Positions 52,523 to 64,000 of a stretch of 64,000 bases of DNA are shown here, one piece after another. How positions within the stretch are numbered: position 1 is the first letter of the stretch; each line of letters opens with the position of its first letter. The notes below the pieces were generated by a model that saw only the letters and a program-made list of their open reading frames with translations, was not told where the DNA came from and ran no database searches. The DNA lies in contig JACVVK020000001.1 of the NCBI GenBank assembly GCA_018292915.2, forward strand, positions 2,072,001-2,136,000. The letters run 5' to 3'. This DNA is from Batillaria attramentaria. Lineage: Eukaryota; Mollusca; Gastropoda; Batillariidae. The position numbers were made by a program, and so were the translations under genes.

Positions 52523-53640
52523 GAGCGCCGGAGGGAGAGAGAGACTCCAGAGAGAGAGAGAGAGAGAGAGCACTCAGTAAGGGAATTGGCTGCACTGTAC
52601 AATTCTCCGAAGGCAGTGTGCTGAAAATAAACATCGTTAGCTCCACCTTGAATGCGGGTAGACAAATAAGTAAGCCGGCTATGGCTTGCCTTTCTTACAC
52701 CAGCCGAGTTACAGTTGGCTCTTGGCTTCAGGTCACCCGCCTAAAAAAGAGTTCAACGAAGTCTGCTGTGAACAACAGGAAACGTTCTAAAGTTAATCTG
52801 GTCTAAAAAAACAGCAACGAGCACAAGTGTAGAAGTGTTAGTGAGCCTCACGATTAGACCTGCGCTTCACTAATTATGAATCTGGTTTCATTTTCTGCAC
52901 TTAGTCAGCCGCGGTGGCCCAGTGAATAACGCTGATGAAGAAAAGACAGAGCTTCGCATGGGGTTCCCCCTTGGCGTACTGTCACTGATTATGCATCAAC
53001 TACTCCATCCCTGTACCAGGAGCCGACGCTACTCTAGGAGCGTCGGCCCCTGGTATAGGGATGCAACTACTCTGCAACGGCGGATGTATATTCTTTGGTA
53101 CAGTACGCGCACGCGCGTGTGAGCGATGGGAAAAGCACATCGTCTGCCACAACATCGGTGTCGGCACTGTTGACTGTGAACAGCTTCCGGCCGTTGCAGT
53201 TCTCATTCGCAGACCAGCAGACGTTAGTGTTCTGCACTCAGAGCTCTGCTTATCACCAAGACAGATTGCTGAACGTGCAGGTTCGCTCACAAGCGCAACT
53301 GTTCAAACCTGTTCTTATGTGAAGCCAGTGTGTTTAAACCGAGCGTTTGCCAGCAAATAGAGTGCTCGTGCCCCCCCCCCCCCCCCACACACACACTCAA
53401 ACTTTTCTGTCGCTCACACAAACACTGTCAAAATCCATCAACACTGTGTGCAAATCATGACAACTCACACATGGGAGTGCAAGCACATTTATTGACGGAA
53501 AACGGGTACTGTCCCACCTCCATCACACCTGGCAGTGAACACAACCATGTTCATATTCAAAGCTTAATCCATCAGCTACGGTACATACACTTAATCCTCG
53601 AGCAACAACACGACCAGTGTGTTTGCAAATAAAAGGTATT
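51095..53640 (+). other. 3' flank/UTR of gene 3
   Basis: No coding sequence is recognised. AATAAA hexamers occur at 52446, 52626 and 53629. The 3' end of gene 3 cannot be chosen between them. A (GT)n(GA)n tract lies at 52485-52570, a tRNA-like A-box stretch (CAGCCGCGGTGGCCCAGTGA) at 52909 and a hairpin at 53006. Confidence 0.4.
53006..53063. repeat. Near-perfect 25-bp hairpin
   Basis: CATCCCTGTACCAGGAGCCG+ACGCT (53006-53030) is the reverse complement of 53039-53063 with two differences, separated by an 8-base loop. As RNA, one of the differences becomes a G-U pair. It may be a MITE remnant or a structured RNA. Confidence 0.75.
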
Positions 53641-53888
53641 AAAAAAGAAAGAAAGAAAGACGGACAAAATCAGCCAGCAATAAACAAATCAAGTTGTCAA
53701 ATGCCAGGTAATTGACACACACAGGGAAACCTCAATGGATTACACCTAAGCAATGGAGGTAGGTTTGCGTACTCCTTCATGCACATAAGAGCAATACATG
53801 TTTGTACAGGACTCTCGCAAAAAAGGTTCAATTTCTTTCAAGGACAGATCCAGTGACATGGTTTTTTTTTTTTTTTTTTTTTAACAAG

Positions 53889-54000
53889 CACACTTCGTTC
53901 TGCTTTATAGTGCAAAAGAAAATTAGCATGGGAGAAATATAAACCACACTTCGTTCTGCTTTATAGTGCAAAAGAAAATTAGCATGGGAGAAATATAAAC
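53889..54000. repeat. Exact 56-bp tandem duplication
   Basis: Two identical copies (53889-53944 and 53945-54000), each starting CACACTTCGTTCTGCTTTAT, indicate a very recent duplication. It lies beyond a T17 run (53862-53882). Confidence 0.95.
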
Positions 54001-56233
54001 CACTAAAATCAAGCAGTGACAGTACACTGTAAAACCTACAAACACAGCCTTAAACTGGGTATGGCATTGATTACACAGTGATTAAGCCCATTTTCAAAAT
54101 TTAGACTCGTATCAACAGGAAAAGCAGGAAATCAGGGGAGGCAAACAAAAAAATCACTCTTAACCTACATGCCACAAGGCATGTCAAACTTGGTCCCAGA
54201 CTTTCCTGCAAGTCACGTTATGAAAACTGAATATCAACACAGACAGAAGAACTGTCAGTCAATCTGCGATTACATGAACTGAAATCTTCAAAATCTTTAT
54301 CTTTCACAGTTTGCCAGTGGTGATCAATTACCTCTCACATCGGCAACCATATGTATAGTATAGACTTGAGCACTTTTAAGCTACTGTGTACAGGAATGCG
54401 TGTTAGAATTCTTACCAGAATGAGACCCTGAGATTCACGTGAATATGAGACGAGTACAGCATCTGTAGTGATGACCTGACGTTTGAGATAAGAAAACCTC
54501 CACTCTGGGACAAATCTCTGCTAGTGAAAAAGTTACAAGGGTTGTGTAGCACTGGCAACAAGTTCTGTAACAGAAACCGCAAGTTTGCTGGGGGGGAATC
54601 CGAACACATGAACTAGCAGCCAAGTTTACACGGCCCCCATAACATGTTCAGAAACATTCAGCACGGTAAATCTCATATCAAAACTGAAAGGATACGAGAC
54701 AACTTTTTAAAGCCCCCCCCCCCACACTGACCTGAACTGCTTATGGCAAAAATCAATCTACCACTAAGACACAACAAGCAAAATTATAGCCTTCTGCAGG
54801 CCATCGGTGGTGTCGGCCATCGGTGGTGTCAGCCAAATGTATGTCTGCTGATCAGTCAGGCGGTAGTGAGCGTATTGAGGCAAGACACTCCCATATGACA
54901 CCCAATTCGCATGCAAAGAAAAACAACGCTAACAGCTCTACAATATATTCTGAGGAGTTCACTGACTATGGTTACTACATCTGTTTGAAATACATTTTTT
55001 GACACTCTGAGATAATATTATATGCTCGTCCTTATGTTGTCAGCTTGGACACTAAGAAACATTACCAGGCAACTATGGACGTTAAAAGGAAACAGTGACT
55101 GAATCTGATAAAACCACCATCGAGGGAACCACACACCACATTAATAATCAACCGCCCCTACATACCTTAAAAACAGTTGGTGTGAGTAATGTCTTTCATG
55201 AATTATACATGCTGAAAGTGTAGTATCGAAAAAACAAAACAAAAACAGAAACCATTCAGAGGTCCAACAAAAGCTGAAAACCTCTATGGATAATCCGATA
55301 TGCCAATGCTGCAGCACTAACATTGTCTGTGACAGTATAAAACATATAGAGAAAACAAAATATTAAGAGCATGTAGGCATAATAACATGTTAGAGAGATT
55401 AAGAATTAAACAAGGAAAAAAAAAAGAAAGAAAAAGCAACAGAAAAACAAAACTAAAATCTTGCATGAAGAACCTGTACCTACAACTCAAAGTCATACAA
55501 AGGACACTGGCAGACGTTCTTTAACATCATGCACACACAGACATTGAAGACCTTTGAAAACACTAGCATATACAAAATTTACACCTATGTACAGCATTTA
55601 ATGTACATGTACTAAGTACACGGCAGCAAAGTACTGTATCTGTACCTAGACTTATCCTCATTATTTCTAGGGGAACAGACTGCAGGCAGACCCCCCCCCC
55701 CCTCCCCCTTTGTTCGCAAACTAAAATTGTACTAAAAAGAGGCTTTTGCATACAAACTTTATGAACTTACATACAACTTTCTACAGTAGTTCATGTACTA
55801 AGCACACAGCAGCAAAGTATTTACACCTGTCCTCATTATTTCCGGGAGGATAGACAGCACCCTATTCTATTTAGTGAACTAAAATTCTATTGAACATCAG
55901 AAAAACCTTCCAAGCCCAAGGCAAACTAAAAAGGAACTATAAAGAAATTTATATTAGGGTTTAAGTGATGTTAAAAAACGCTCATTATGATATTACTGCT
56001 AAAGGAAGCATACAACTACATACTACAAATAATAAATAATTTATATTTCTCAGCACCTCTGCTACAGCACAGTATAAGCTGCTGTGGATTTTTACGTTTT
56101 TGCTCACACAGGTCAGCTGAAAGACCATGTCAGTTCGATTACACATAGTTCATGGTGGCTAACTGTTGGTTAGGTTCAGACTAGGCAAGAATAGCAGAAT
56201 GACTAGTTGCTCTTATTTCGTATAGTATGCATT

Positions 56234-56637
56234 AATATAATAATAATAATAATCAGCTCATTAATACAGGCGCTTTATCCCAAATATTTTGGCTCAATGC
56301 GCCGCGAGCTAAACCCAACACGCACGCTCACGTGAATCACACGCATTCTCTCACACACAGGACATAAACGTATTACAATCACGTGGTGCGAAGGGTCAGC
56401 TCAGCTATTTAAATTTCGGAATTAAGATATGCATTTATTTTTCAATCTTGGTGGGCTGAACATTTCCAAAGCAGAGGGGGAGGAAGCCGGAGTACCCGGA
56501 GAGAACCCCCGACGATCGGCCCGAATGAACGGTGCCACATACGAGAAGGAAAAATTCTTTGCCCCGAGTGGGGCTCGAACCCCTGACCTCTCGCATTGGT
56601 GACAAGTCTCTTAACCACTAGACCACCGACCGCCCCT
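56234..56637 (-). mobile_element. Full-length tRNA-derived SINE
   Basis: On the minus strand the head is GGGGCGGTCGGTGGTCTAGT followed by GGTTAAGAGACTTG (A box) and GGTTCGAGCCCC (B box). A body of about 300 bases and an (ATT)n tail at 56234-56252 follow. The head keeps a tRNA-like shape, but the conserved body and tail show it is a retroposon, not a tRNA gene. No target duplication was found by eye. Confidence 0.8.
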
Positions 56638-59119
56638 TACATTACATGTATACATATATCAATATTGTCAAACACAGTAAAACACCTGACATATTTTACA
56701 CTGCAGCATTCAAGAAGCATGCAAAGGAAAGAAAAATTTGGTACTTACTATTACAATGTACCTTACTACACGTACAAGTCAAAATGCTGGCCTCAAGCAT
56801 ACCTGAAAATTGCAGATAGTGTGACCGACTGCATGGGACAAAAGAACAGCTATCCTGTTATTGTTTGTGGGGGGAAGGGGGTGGGGGTGGGGGAGAAACG
56901 TGCACAAAATGTTTTCAGAATGTCGAAAAGACTGGGAAAGATGATCCTTAAAAATATCTCTGTAAACGGATGTTTACACTTATGTCTGAGTCAGCGAGAA
57001 CGGATGACAGCCCTTGCTCCCAACACTCATGCTGTCTACAGCAGGACCACCTAACTCAAATGGGCCATATGTACTCAGGCCAGCATGCACAAAGAAGGGA
57101 ATTGTTTAACCACCAAAGACATACACAGGTCTTTGGATCAGAAGATGAACAATATAGGGATTCCTGCAAAACCTAGGGGAAAAACCAATCAGAGAAAAGT
57201 ACTGTCATTGAACCTCTTACTCAAAATGGATGCCACACATTATAAGAACAGGATTTCCAGCTCCTTCAACCAAAGGATTTCCTACTGTCAGACAAGGGCC
57301 AAGTGAAATATAACTTGGCTTTCGTCACAAAAAGAAAGGTTTCAACTGAATTACAGATAAGATGAATCATAATGTTTACAAGAGTGCACATCCGTGAGTA
57401 AACAGAAAAAAAAGTGACCCCTCTCACTGCACAGAAAAATTTCCTTTCGTGCAACACCTGAATACTACTATGTAAGAAAACTGTCATAAGACCAAGGTAT
57501 TAGCAAAGAGAATATACATGTACCCGGCAGCTATAAGCAAATACAAATACATGTAGTTCCAATGGTCTACAAACTGCTAATATTGATCCATTATTACCCT
57601 GGTACATTGTGCTTGTATGAGAAAAGCGTTGACAATTTCTGAATTGGTCTCATCATCAATGCATCATGGTTCTCAGAGGCATGTACATGTGAGCAGGCCT
57701 GATAGCATACGCTTGCTTTATTTGTCACCTGAGTGAAGTTTGAACTGTTTCATTTCAGGTCTCCTTTATTTGAAGTGTTGAAATAAAATTTCCGCTACAC
57801 AATAACTAAAATGGGTAACATGCCACCAAGATTTTTTCAACATCATAGTGGAAATCAGCGTGCTGCTTAACCGAGATCTGCCGACATACCACAAAGCTAC
57901 TGAAAAAACAAAACAAAAAAAAAAACAAAGAAAAAAGAAAACAAAAAGCAGTGAACCAAGTACTTCAGTACACTTACACTTATAGAGTAAATTGTACAAC
58001 AAAGTGGCCTGTACAAGATTTAAGATTGTCCTAAAGGAAACCAGTTTGGCTGCTTGTGTAACAAAAGACATTTTGGCAAATGATTCCCCCCCCCCCACCC
58101 CCCTCCCCCAAAATCACCCCAAACAATAACCTTACCTGTGCAATGTATGTGGAGAGTAACAATTGCAGTACATGTACCACAACACAATGCTGATTCACTG
58201 CCAGAATTCATTGTCTTACACATGCAGACAAAGTCTTGATCACAAAACCATTTTAATGGTGCACGTACATAAGGTCTTGCAGCTGTGTGAGCATCCTCAC
58301 GACACCAAGCCAACACCAACACAACTTGCCACAGTAATGCAAACTGTTTGTTCACATGAGATAGTGCTGTTGACAACAAGCTCAGAGCAACGAAAAATTG
58401 ATCTGCTGAAATAGTAAACTGAAACTTAAATGTCATTTGTATCACAGACAACTTGCTAAAGAAAACTGACGCATGTGTACAACTGTGGACGACACTGATG
58501 CAAAGATCACAAAAATAGCTGCTTGGGGAAGCAAGTTACTTCACAAATAATAAGAAACTGAAAAATCAAATGTTGAAAAACACAGACTCGAAGACTTTAA
58601 AGGTGTGGAAAAAAAAAAAGCAGAGCAAGTGCAAGTCAATGAATAACTGAGAGGTTTCATATGTTTAAAAAACAAAAAGTACCCCCAACCCTATACACAT
58701 TCTACTTTACACACAATCCTGCTTCAGACAACTGAGAACAATGTCATTACAGTACCCATGGTGGCAATCAACTGCTATGTACACAGAATAAATGATGTTT
58801 TGCACGGTAAACAAGTGTCTCCCATCAGACCACTGGATTGCAACTTTGCTTGTATCGAGCCTGTAACCACAACATGGCACAGTTAATTAACCACTTACAT
58901 CAGCTGTTTTCATCCACCATGATGCAAAATGCAAAAAGAAAAAAAAAAAAAAAAAAAGGCAAAAGAATCTAAGAAACAAAAGCAATGAGTGGATTAAAAC
59001 TGTGAAGATCCTGGAGTCCATTCTGTGACACAGAAAGAGCCAACGGAGTCTTACACAGCTGGCAGAAAATATAGCCTACGAGTGTGTGGTTTTGATTAAG
59101 TCTGTTGCAGAGTTCACTG

Positions 59120-60340
59120 TCAGCTGGTCTCCGCCCGAGGTTTTTGTCCTTGTGGTACGCTGCCGTCCCCCGTCGTCGTCAGCAAAGCGTGGCACGTATT
59201 GCACACCAGCACGGTTTCCTTTGCTGCAGCTGGTGCTGAAAACGCATGATCAGAGAAAACTACTGTTTGTGTCCTAATTACAACATCTTCTTCAGGTAAC
59301 AATAAACCAGTAGCACATCTATACAGTCCTGTATGGGTGCGTATCGCAAGCTCTTATTGCCAGTTACATGGTTTTGAATAAATAAACAAGTGAACGATTA
59401 TATGCAATAGTCCTTGTGTGTGTACAAGATATTTCACAGCATGGAAGCAACCCAATTAATTTATACAGTGTACTGGTATTTCTTGCAAACCAACCAACCA
59501 ATTAAAAACAAAAGCCCCCCCCCCCCCCCCCCCCCCCCCCAAAAAAAAGAGTAATACTGCATGCTGCCCAAATGACTGGTCACTGCCAGTGTGTGAAACA
59601 AATAAACGCTGGATCATGAATACTTACATGTCGCCCCAAATACTGAGCGTGGTACTTTCTGGTTACAGCACTTGTGACAGAACCCGTTACCACAGTGGCG
59701 GCAGTAGTGCTGTGAGAAGGACAAACACTACAAATGCACACAATGACCACATCTGGCAGAGGTCATAGCCGTGATCCACATACATACTGCCATGCTCACT
59801 CATAACAGGATATCCTAAAGGAATTTTTGAACTGCTCAGTTACTACTTTTTTTTACAATTACAAAGTGGTAGCAACTTACTATGAATTATACACGATGCA
59901 TTGTATTTGTAATACAGACAAAATCCAGAAATCATGGTGATGAACACTGAGCTTGGCGAAACCTCTGCACAAGATTCAACTAAGATTTCCTTTCTATCAA
60001 TGTATGGCCAATTCATCAACTGACACTCTGGAAATCTCTGGCATATTCGACACTCACCCTCCTTTTCAATATTGACGAAAATGATACTTTGCAACCGAAA
60101 CAGTTTTCTGAAACAAAGTGACAATGGGCTGGTTTAGAACAGGCTACAAAACACCTTGAAAAGAAAAGCAAATTACAAAAAAATGAACACATGCCAAACC
60201 ATCGATTTGATGACTTGCCACCAGAAGTGGACAAAAAATGCCTGATAATTGTGCATGCTTCATGAGGACTTTATCCTTTTTACAAGTCATGACCAAAACA
60301 ACCACAGGAAAACCCAAAACACACACACACACACATACAC

Positions 60341-60373
<33 letters not shown>

Positions 60374-63300
60374 TACACACACTGTCGCAAACAAACGCAG
60401 CCAACCACAAAACCCTAATACAAACATCAACATTTTTGTTTAGAACTAAAACTTTGTTTCTAAACACAAACTACACCCTGAGATGTGTTTCCCAAAATGA
60501 CAAACTATGGTTTTGGTAACTGGCATGCAGAGTTCTCACCACTGGCCATTTGTGTCCTGCGTCTTTTGAGTTCAAGCAACCTTGCCACCATACCAGGACG
60601 TGCAGGAGGCGGTTCAATTTTTGACAGAGATTCATCAACTGCATTGCTCATCTCAATCAGATCAATCTTTGGGAAAACAAACAGAACAAAAAACAAGGTA
60701 TTTAAGTCTGTTCGACCCCTCCACTACATATCCCTAAAGAATTTTTAAAAAATCTCTCTTTGTCATGTCTGTCTCTCTTATTTGCTACATACAGACTTAA
60801 AATCTCTTCTCCCTGTCTGTTTATTTGCCATATATAGAGAGAGAGACACACATTCAGAGAAAGATCAATTCACTGACTGACTGAGGACATTTACTGGTCG
60901 TCACCTGCCTTCAGAAACAGATCAAAGTTAAAAATACGCCTCATGCAATGGCTTTTGTCATTGCTGACCCTGGCTGGCACAGTGAGGCTAGAGCAAAATG
61001 TTGTTACATGTACTGCTACACTGTAGCATTGTAATATTGTTTGTGAGGGGATTAACTTCAGCCATGGTAAGCTCCTACCATAACAACCATCACTCTCTGG
61101 AAACAGAAACTTAATGTCCTCTGAATACCAGAGCGTGGCTGCCCAAGCAGCGAGGCAATTGATACTCTCATACACTTAATACTCTCATCCAAGAGGATGA
61201 CTCTGAGAGTTTACACATCAGGAACACCCACAACAACCACAAAATCCAAAGTATTAAAAAACCTGATTTCAAAAAAAGGGGCTTTTAACTGTGACATTCT
61301 TACATCAGATGCATCATCCTTGTCATCCAGATCCAAGTTGTCTGACTCTGTTGTTGTCTTACTGTTGACTGTAGTTTGTGTCGCCGGCTGCAAACATAAA
61401 ACAGGTCAACAGATAAACTGGAAATGAAGACTTAAAGAGTGTGGTCATGCATACATTTGGAATAAGCCATTAAGTGCCACGCACAATTTACAAATATAAA
61501 ATTTCAATCGAAATGGCCCCAGCATGCGAGGTCATACTCGAAACAGGCACTACAGAGAAGTCATGAAAGCTAACAAGTCCGAAATAGGACAATACTGTGC
61601 CATTTCAGCGATCTGAGAATAAAAGTAATTTTCTTCCTATGGAAAACAAAAATTTTTCCAATGGAAATTTCATCCTCTACCACAGGAAAACACGACAGCA
61701 AAGACAATTCTGATGCCTGCATACTGGCAAACTAGATCTAATTTAAACTTAAGATGAACGCTTACGCTCTGTGTGTTCTGAGCAGAAGAAGGCGCAGCTG
61801 ATGACGCTTGAGAGGTTTCTGATGAAGGTGCTGATGTAGCTGATGCTGCAGAGGAAACGGCTCCATCTCCCTGATCTCTGTTCTTGCTGAAAGATTCCAC
61901 CACATTCACCCAGTACGTGCAAGCACCTGAAAGGCCATTAATTTTATTATTAAAGTGTAGAGGTCAGGTATCCACAACTGTGTAGAAGTCAGGTGTACCA
62001 CAAACACATGCATTTCTAGCATGTTAATTATAAATACATGACCATGAACAAGACAGAACCAATGAATTTTTATTTTACAAATGTTCATGTGATTAACATG
62101 TCAGCAAGTTTTCCTACTTGTGTTACAACTGAAACAGCTAATAGCCAGTATATACAGGAAATAATTTAAAGTACTGATTAGTGGTCACAGGATGAGTGAA
62201 CGAACAAGAGAGAGAGAGAGAGAGAGAGTGTTTGTGTGTGTTTCTATGTCTGTGTGTTTCACTCTACTCACTTTTCAGTATCATTGGGTGACAAGAGAGA
62301 GAGAGAGAGTGTTTGTGTGTGTTTATATGTCTGTGTGTTTCACTCTACTCACTTTTCAGTATCATTGGGTGACAAGAGAGAGAGAGAGAGTGTTTGTGTG
62401 TGTTTATATGTCTGTGTGTTTCACTCTACTCACTTTTCAGTATCATTGGGTGACAAGAGAGAGAGAGAGAGTGTTTGTGTGTGTTTATATGTCTGTGTGT
62501 TTCACTCTACTCACTTTTCAGTATCATTGGGTGACAAAGGAAGAACCAGTTGAAGAGAGAGAGAGAGAGTGTTTGTGTGTGTTTATATGTCTGTGTGTTT
62601 CACTCTACTCACTTTTCAGTATCATTGGGTGACAAGAGAGAGAGAGAGAGTGTTTGTGTGTGTTTATATGTCTGTGTGTTTCACTCTACTCACTTTTCAG
62701 TATCATTGGGTGACAAGAGAGAGAGAGAGAGTGTTTGTGTGTGTTTATATGTCTGTGTGTTTCACTCTACTCACTTTTCAGTATCATTGGGTGACAAAGG
62801 AAGAACCAGTTGAAGAGAGAGAGAGAGAGTGTTTGTGTGTGTTTATATGTCTGTGTGTTTCACTCTACTCACTTTTCAGTATCATTGGGTGACAAAGGAA
62901 GAACCAGTTGAAGAGAGAGAGAGAGAGTGTTTGTGTGTGTTTATATGTCTGTGTGTTTCACTCTACTCACTTTTCAGTATCATTGGGTGACAAAGGAAGA
63001 ACCAGTTGAAGAGAGAGAGAGAGTGTTTGTGTGTGTTTATATGTCTGTGTGTTTCACTCTACTCACTTTTCAGTATCATTGGGTGACAAAGGAAGAACCA
63101 GTTGAAGAGAGAGAGAGAGAGTGTTTGTGTGTGTTTATATGTCTGTGTGTTTCACTCTACTCACTTTTCAGTATCATTGGGTGACAAAGGAAGAACCAGT
63201 TGAAGAGAGAGAGAGAGAGTGTTTGTGTGTGTTTATATGTCTGTGTGTTTCACTCTACTCACTTTTCAGTATCATTGGGTGACAAAGGAAGAACCAGTTG

Positions 63301-64000
63301 AAGAAGAGGAAGCAGTTCCAGCGTATGGGGAACACCACAAAACACAGCAAGGAAACACACACTTCTGTGTGATAGCTGGAACACAGAACATTTCGTTCTT
63401 AGTCAGTTTAGTGTCAAAGCAACTGGGCAGGTAAGGTTATCTTCAAACATAGCACTGTAAAATCGTGACTGAGAAAACACAAGGTTCCACAAATGCACAT
63501 ACATAAAACACTAGCCCTCACTCACTTTCATCAATAACAGCAGTCATACTATTACAAAACTGACTTTTGCAGAGTATAGGGGCAGGTGGGTCATAATGTA
63601 CAGGGTAGTGCTGATAAAGAGCTGCTGAAATGGCCACTGCCATATAGTTTTTGGCAACAGGGTACTGAACTGGAGTGCATTTTACTGAGTTGAAAACGAC
63701 TTGGTATATGCACATGTCCAAATCCTGTATGGGCCACAGCCATACAAATGCTTTATTACCTGTTTTGGAGGAATGGCAGAAGTCGCTTCAGAAGCTCAGA
63801 TTAGTTTGGGAGATATTGTACGTCACATACCATATCACAAAGAAACAGTGACGATTTCAGTGTAGTACATGTACTGTGAGAGGCGTAAGTGTGCACAGTG
63901 GACAAAATGAGGAAGAAGGAAGCTGCTCAACTTTATACATGTACATAGTTAGCACTCACATGACGGCGGGCACTGTGTCATCCCACTTCAGAACAGCATA
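59120..64000 (-). CDS. ZFYVE27: Protrudin, C-terminal 257 residues (partial, runs off the window)
   Basis: Eight exons run right to left: 64000-63960 (cut), 63375-63263, 61926-61766, 61387-61304, 60666-60540, 60107-60058, 59709-59628 and 59235-59120, with a TGA stop at 59122-59120. All phases agree (774 nt). The order matches protrudin: a YAVLKWDD stretch, a hydrophobic membrane-hairpin exon (VSLLCFVVFP...FLFFNWFFLC), a YWVNVVESF segment, a Ser/Ala-rich then acidic linker, a basic helix (MVARLLELKRRR) and a C-terminal FYVE finger. The FYVE has four CxxC pairs (CFGC, CRHC, CHKC, CNTC) and KRRHYCRHCG, an atypical form of R(R/K)HHCRxCG. Protrudin is an ER protein that works with Rab11, VAP and kinesin in directed membrane transport and neurite outgrowth. 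The acidic stretch before IDLIEM sits where an FFAT motif would be, but its core is not recognisable. The N-terminal half lies outside the window. Intron 2 in the window holds the splice-donor minisatellite. Confidence 0.9.
60318..60381 (+). repeat. (CA)n microsatellite in a ZFYVE27 intron
   Basis: CA repeats broken by three or four TA steps lie between the exons ending at 60540 and starting at 60107. Confidence 0.9.
62206..63303 (-). repeat. Minisatellite made of exon end plus 5' splice donor of ZFYVE27
   Basis: The word CTTTTCAGTATCATTGGGTG occurs 12 times, starting at 62271, 62352, 62433, 62514, 62612, 62693, 62774, 62872, 62970, 63066, 63164 and 63262. The spacings are 81, 81, 81, 98, 81, 81, 98, 98, 96, 98 and 98. 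The last copy is the true end of exon 63375-63263. On the minus strand each unit has up to ~40 bases of coding exon end, then CTGAAAA followed by GTGAGTAGAG, then ~45 bases of intron start and a (CT)n run. The 81-base units lack 17 bases of the exonic part. All 12 copies keep the donor intact. Confidence 0.92.

Larger units (their letters stand above)
53641..59119 (-). other. 3' UTR or spacer downstream of ZFYVE27
   Basis: No coding sequence is visible on either strand. The stretch has fewer microsatellites than the spacers elsewhere, so part of it could be a long 3' UTR of ZFYVE27. Minus-strand AATAAA signals (TTTATT on the plus strand) occur at 57717-57722 and 53488-53493; the real one is unknown. 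A diverged direct duplication lies at 55608-55700 and 55793-55880, with TGTACTAAG(T/C)ACAC(G/A)GCAGC shared and CCTCATTATTTC shared. A SINE sits at 56234-56637. Confidence 0.4.

Noticed and set aside
56565..56637. tRNA gene on the minus strand
   Set aside because: A and B boxes are good, but the unit continues into a SINE body with an ATT tail and shows no proper acceptor-stem pairing.
60001..60060. Minus-strand GECRICQ motif resembling a RING-CH (MARCH) finger
   Set aside because: It is produced by reading through the splice donor GTGAGT after the FYVE exon, in another frame. No further RING ligands follow.
62206..63303. CRISPR-like array (repeats with regular spacing)
   Set aside because: Repeat units are contiguous, spacers are not unique, and the host is an animal.
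62192..63434. Plus-strand open frames with a 27-residue repeat (FHSTHFSVSLGDK...)
   Set aside because: They arise because the 81-base minisatellite unit is divisible by three. The strand that is used carries the ZFYVE27 exon end and donor; nothing supports plus-strand coding.
63521..63721. Minus-strand frame ending at a good donor (GATGAAA then GTGAGTGAG), possible ZFYVE27 exon
   Set aside because: Its phases do not fit between the exons at 64000-63960 and 63375-63263, which join each other directly, and it lacks the expected membrane segment.

Overview
This is a window of animal nuclear DNA. Genes are split into short exons with GT-AG introns, introns and spacers are full of (CA)n/(GT)n microsatellites and G or C homopolymer runs, and there are tRNA-derived SINEs, a Tigger-like DNA transposon and fold-back elements. 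The protein families and repeat style suggest a lophotrochozoan, most likely a marine gastropod mollusc; the species is an inference with modest support. There is no sign of bacterial, plasmid or phage DNA.

Four protein genes can be built with consistent splice phases. Gene 1 (9149-23002, +, 16 coding exons, 1312 aa) is a large protein of the kyphoscoliosis peptidase (KY)/hillarin family. It carries two transglutaminase-like cores, each followed by beta-rich KY-type repeats. Both cores keep the His and Asp of the Cys-His-Asp triad, but neither has the Cys, so the protein looks like a double pseudo-enzyme. Gene 2 (31276-36035, +, 4 coding exons) and gene 3 (49424-51094, +, 2 coding exons) are each 224 aa. 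Both correspond to only the last ~225 residues of gene 1, without any transglutaminase core. The three form a head-to-tail family cluster. Gene 4 (59120 to beyond 64000, -, 8 exons in the window) is the C-terminal 257 residues of protrudin (ZFYVE27): a membrane-hairpin exon, a Ser/Ala-rich and acidic linker, a basic helix and an atypical FYVE zinc finger. It runs convergently towards gene 3.

Layout: 1-9118 is upstream or 5' intronic DNA of gene 1. 9119-25070 is gene 1, with a Tigger-like MITE (13758-14581) and a decayed Tigger-like element (18848-20564) in its introns. 25070-31200 is a spacer with a SINE fragment, a CA/CG tract and an ~840-bp fold-back element. 31203-38230 is gene 2, with an inverted retroelement-tail structure in intron 1 and nested SINEs in intron 3. 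38230-48800 is spacer rich in simple repeats. About 48800-53640 is gene 3 and its flank. 53640-59119 is spacer or 3' UTR between the convergent genes, with a SINE. 59120-64000 is ZFYVE27.

The most unusual signal is a minisatellite in a ZFYVE27 intron (62206-63303). It consists of 11 tandem extra copies of the 3' end of the preceding coding exon together with its 5' splice donor. Each copy is therefore a potential decoy donor, and an in-frame stop lies just beyond the true one.
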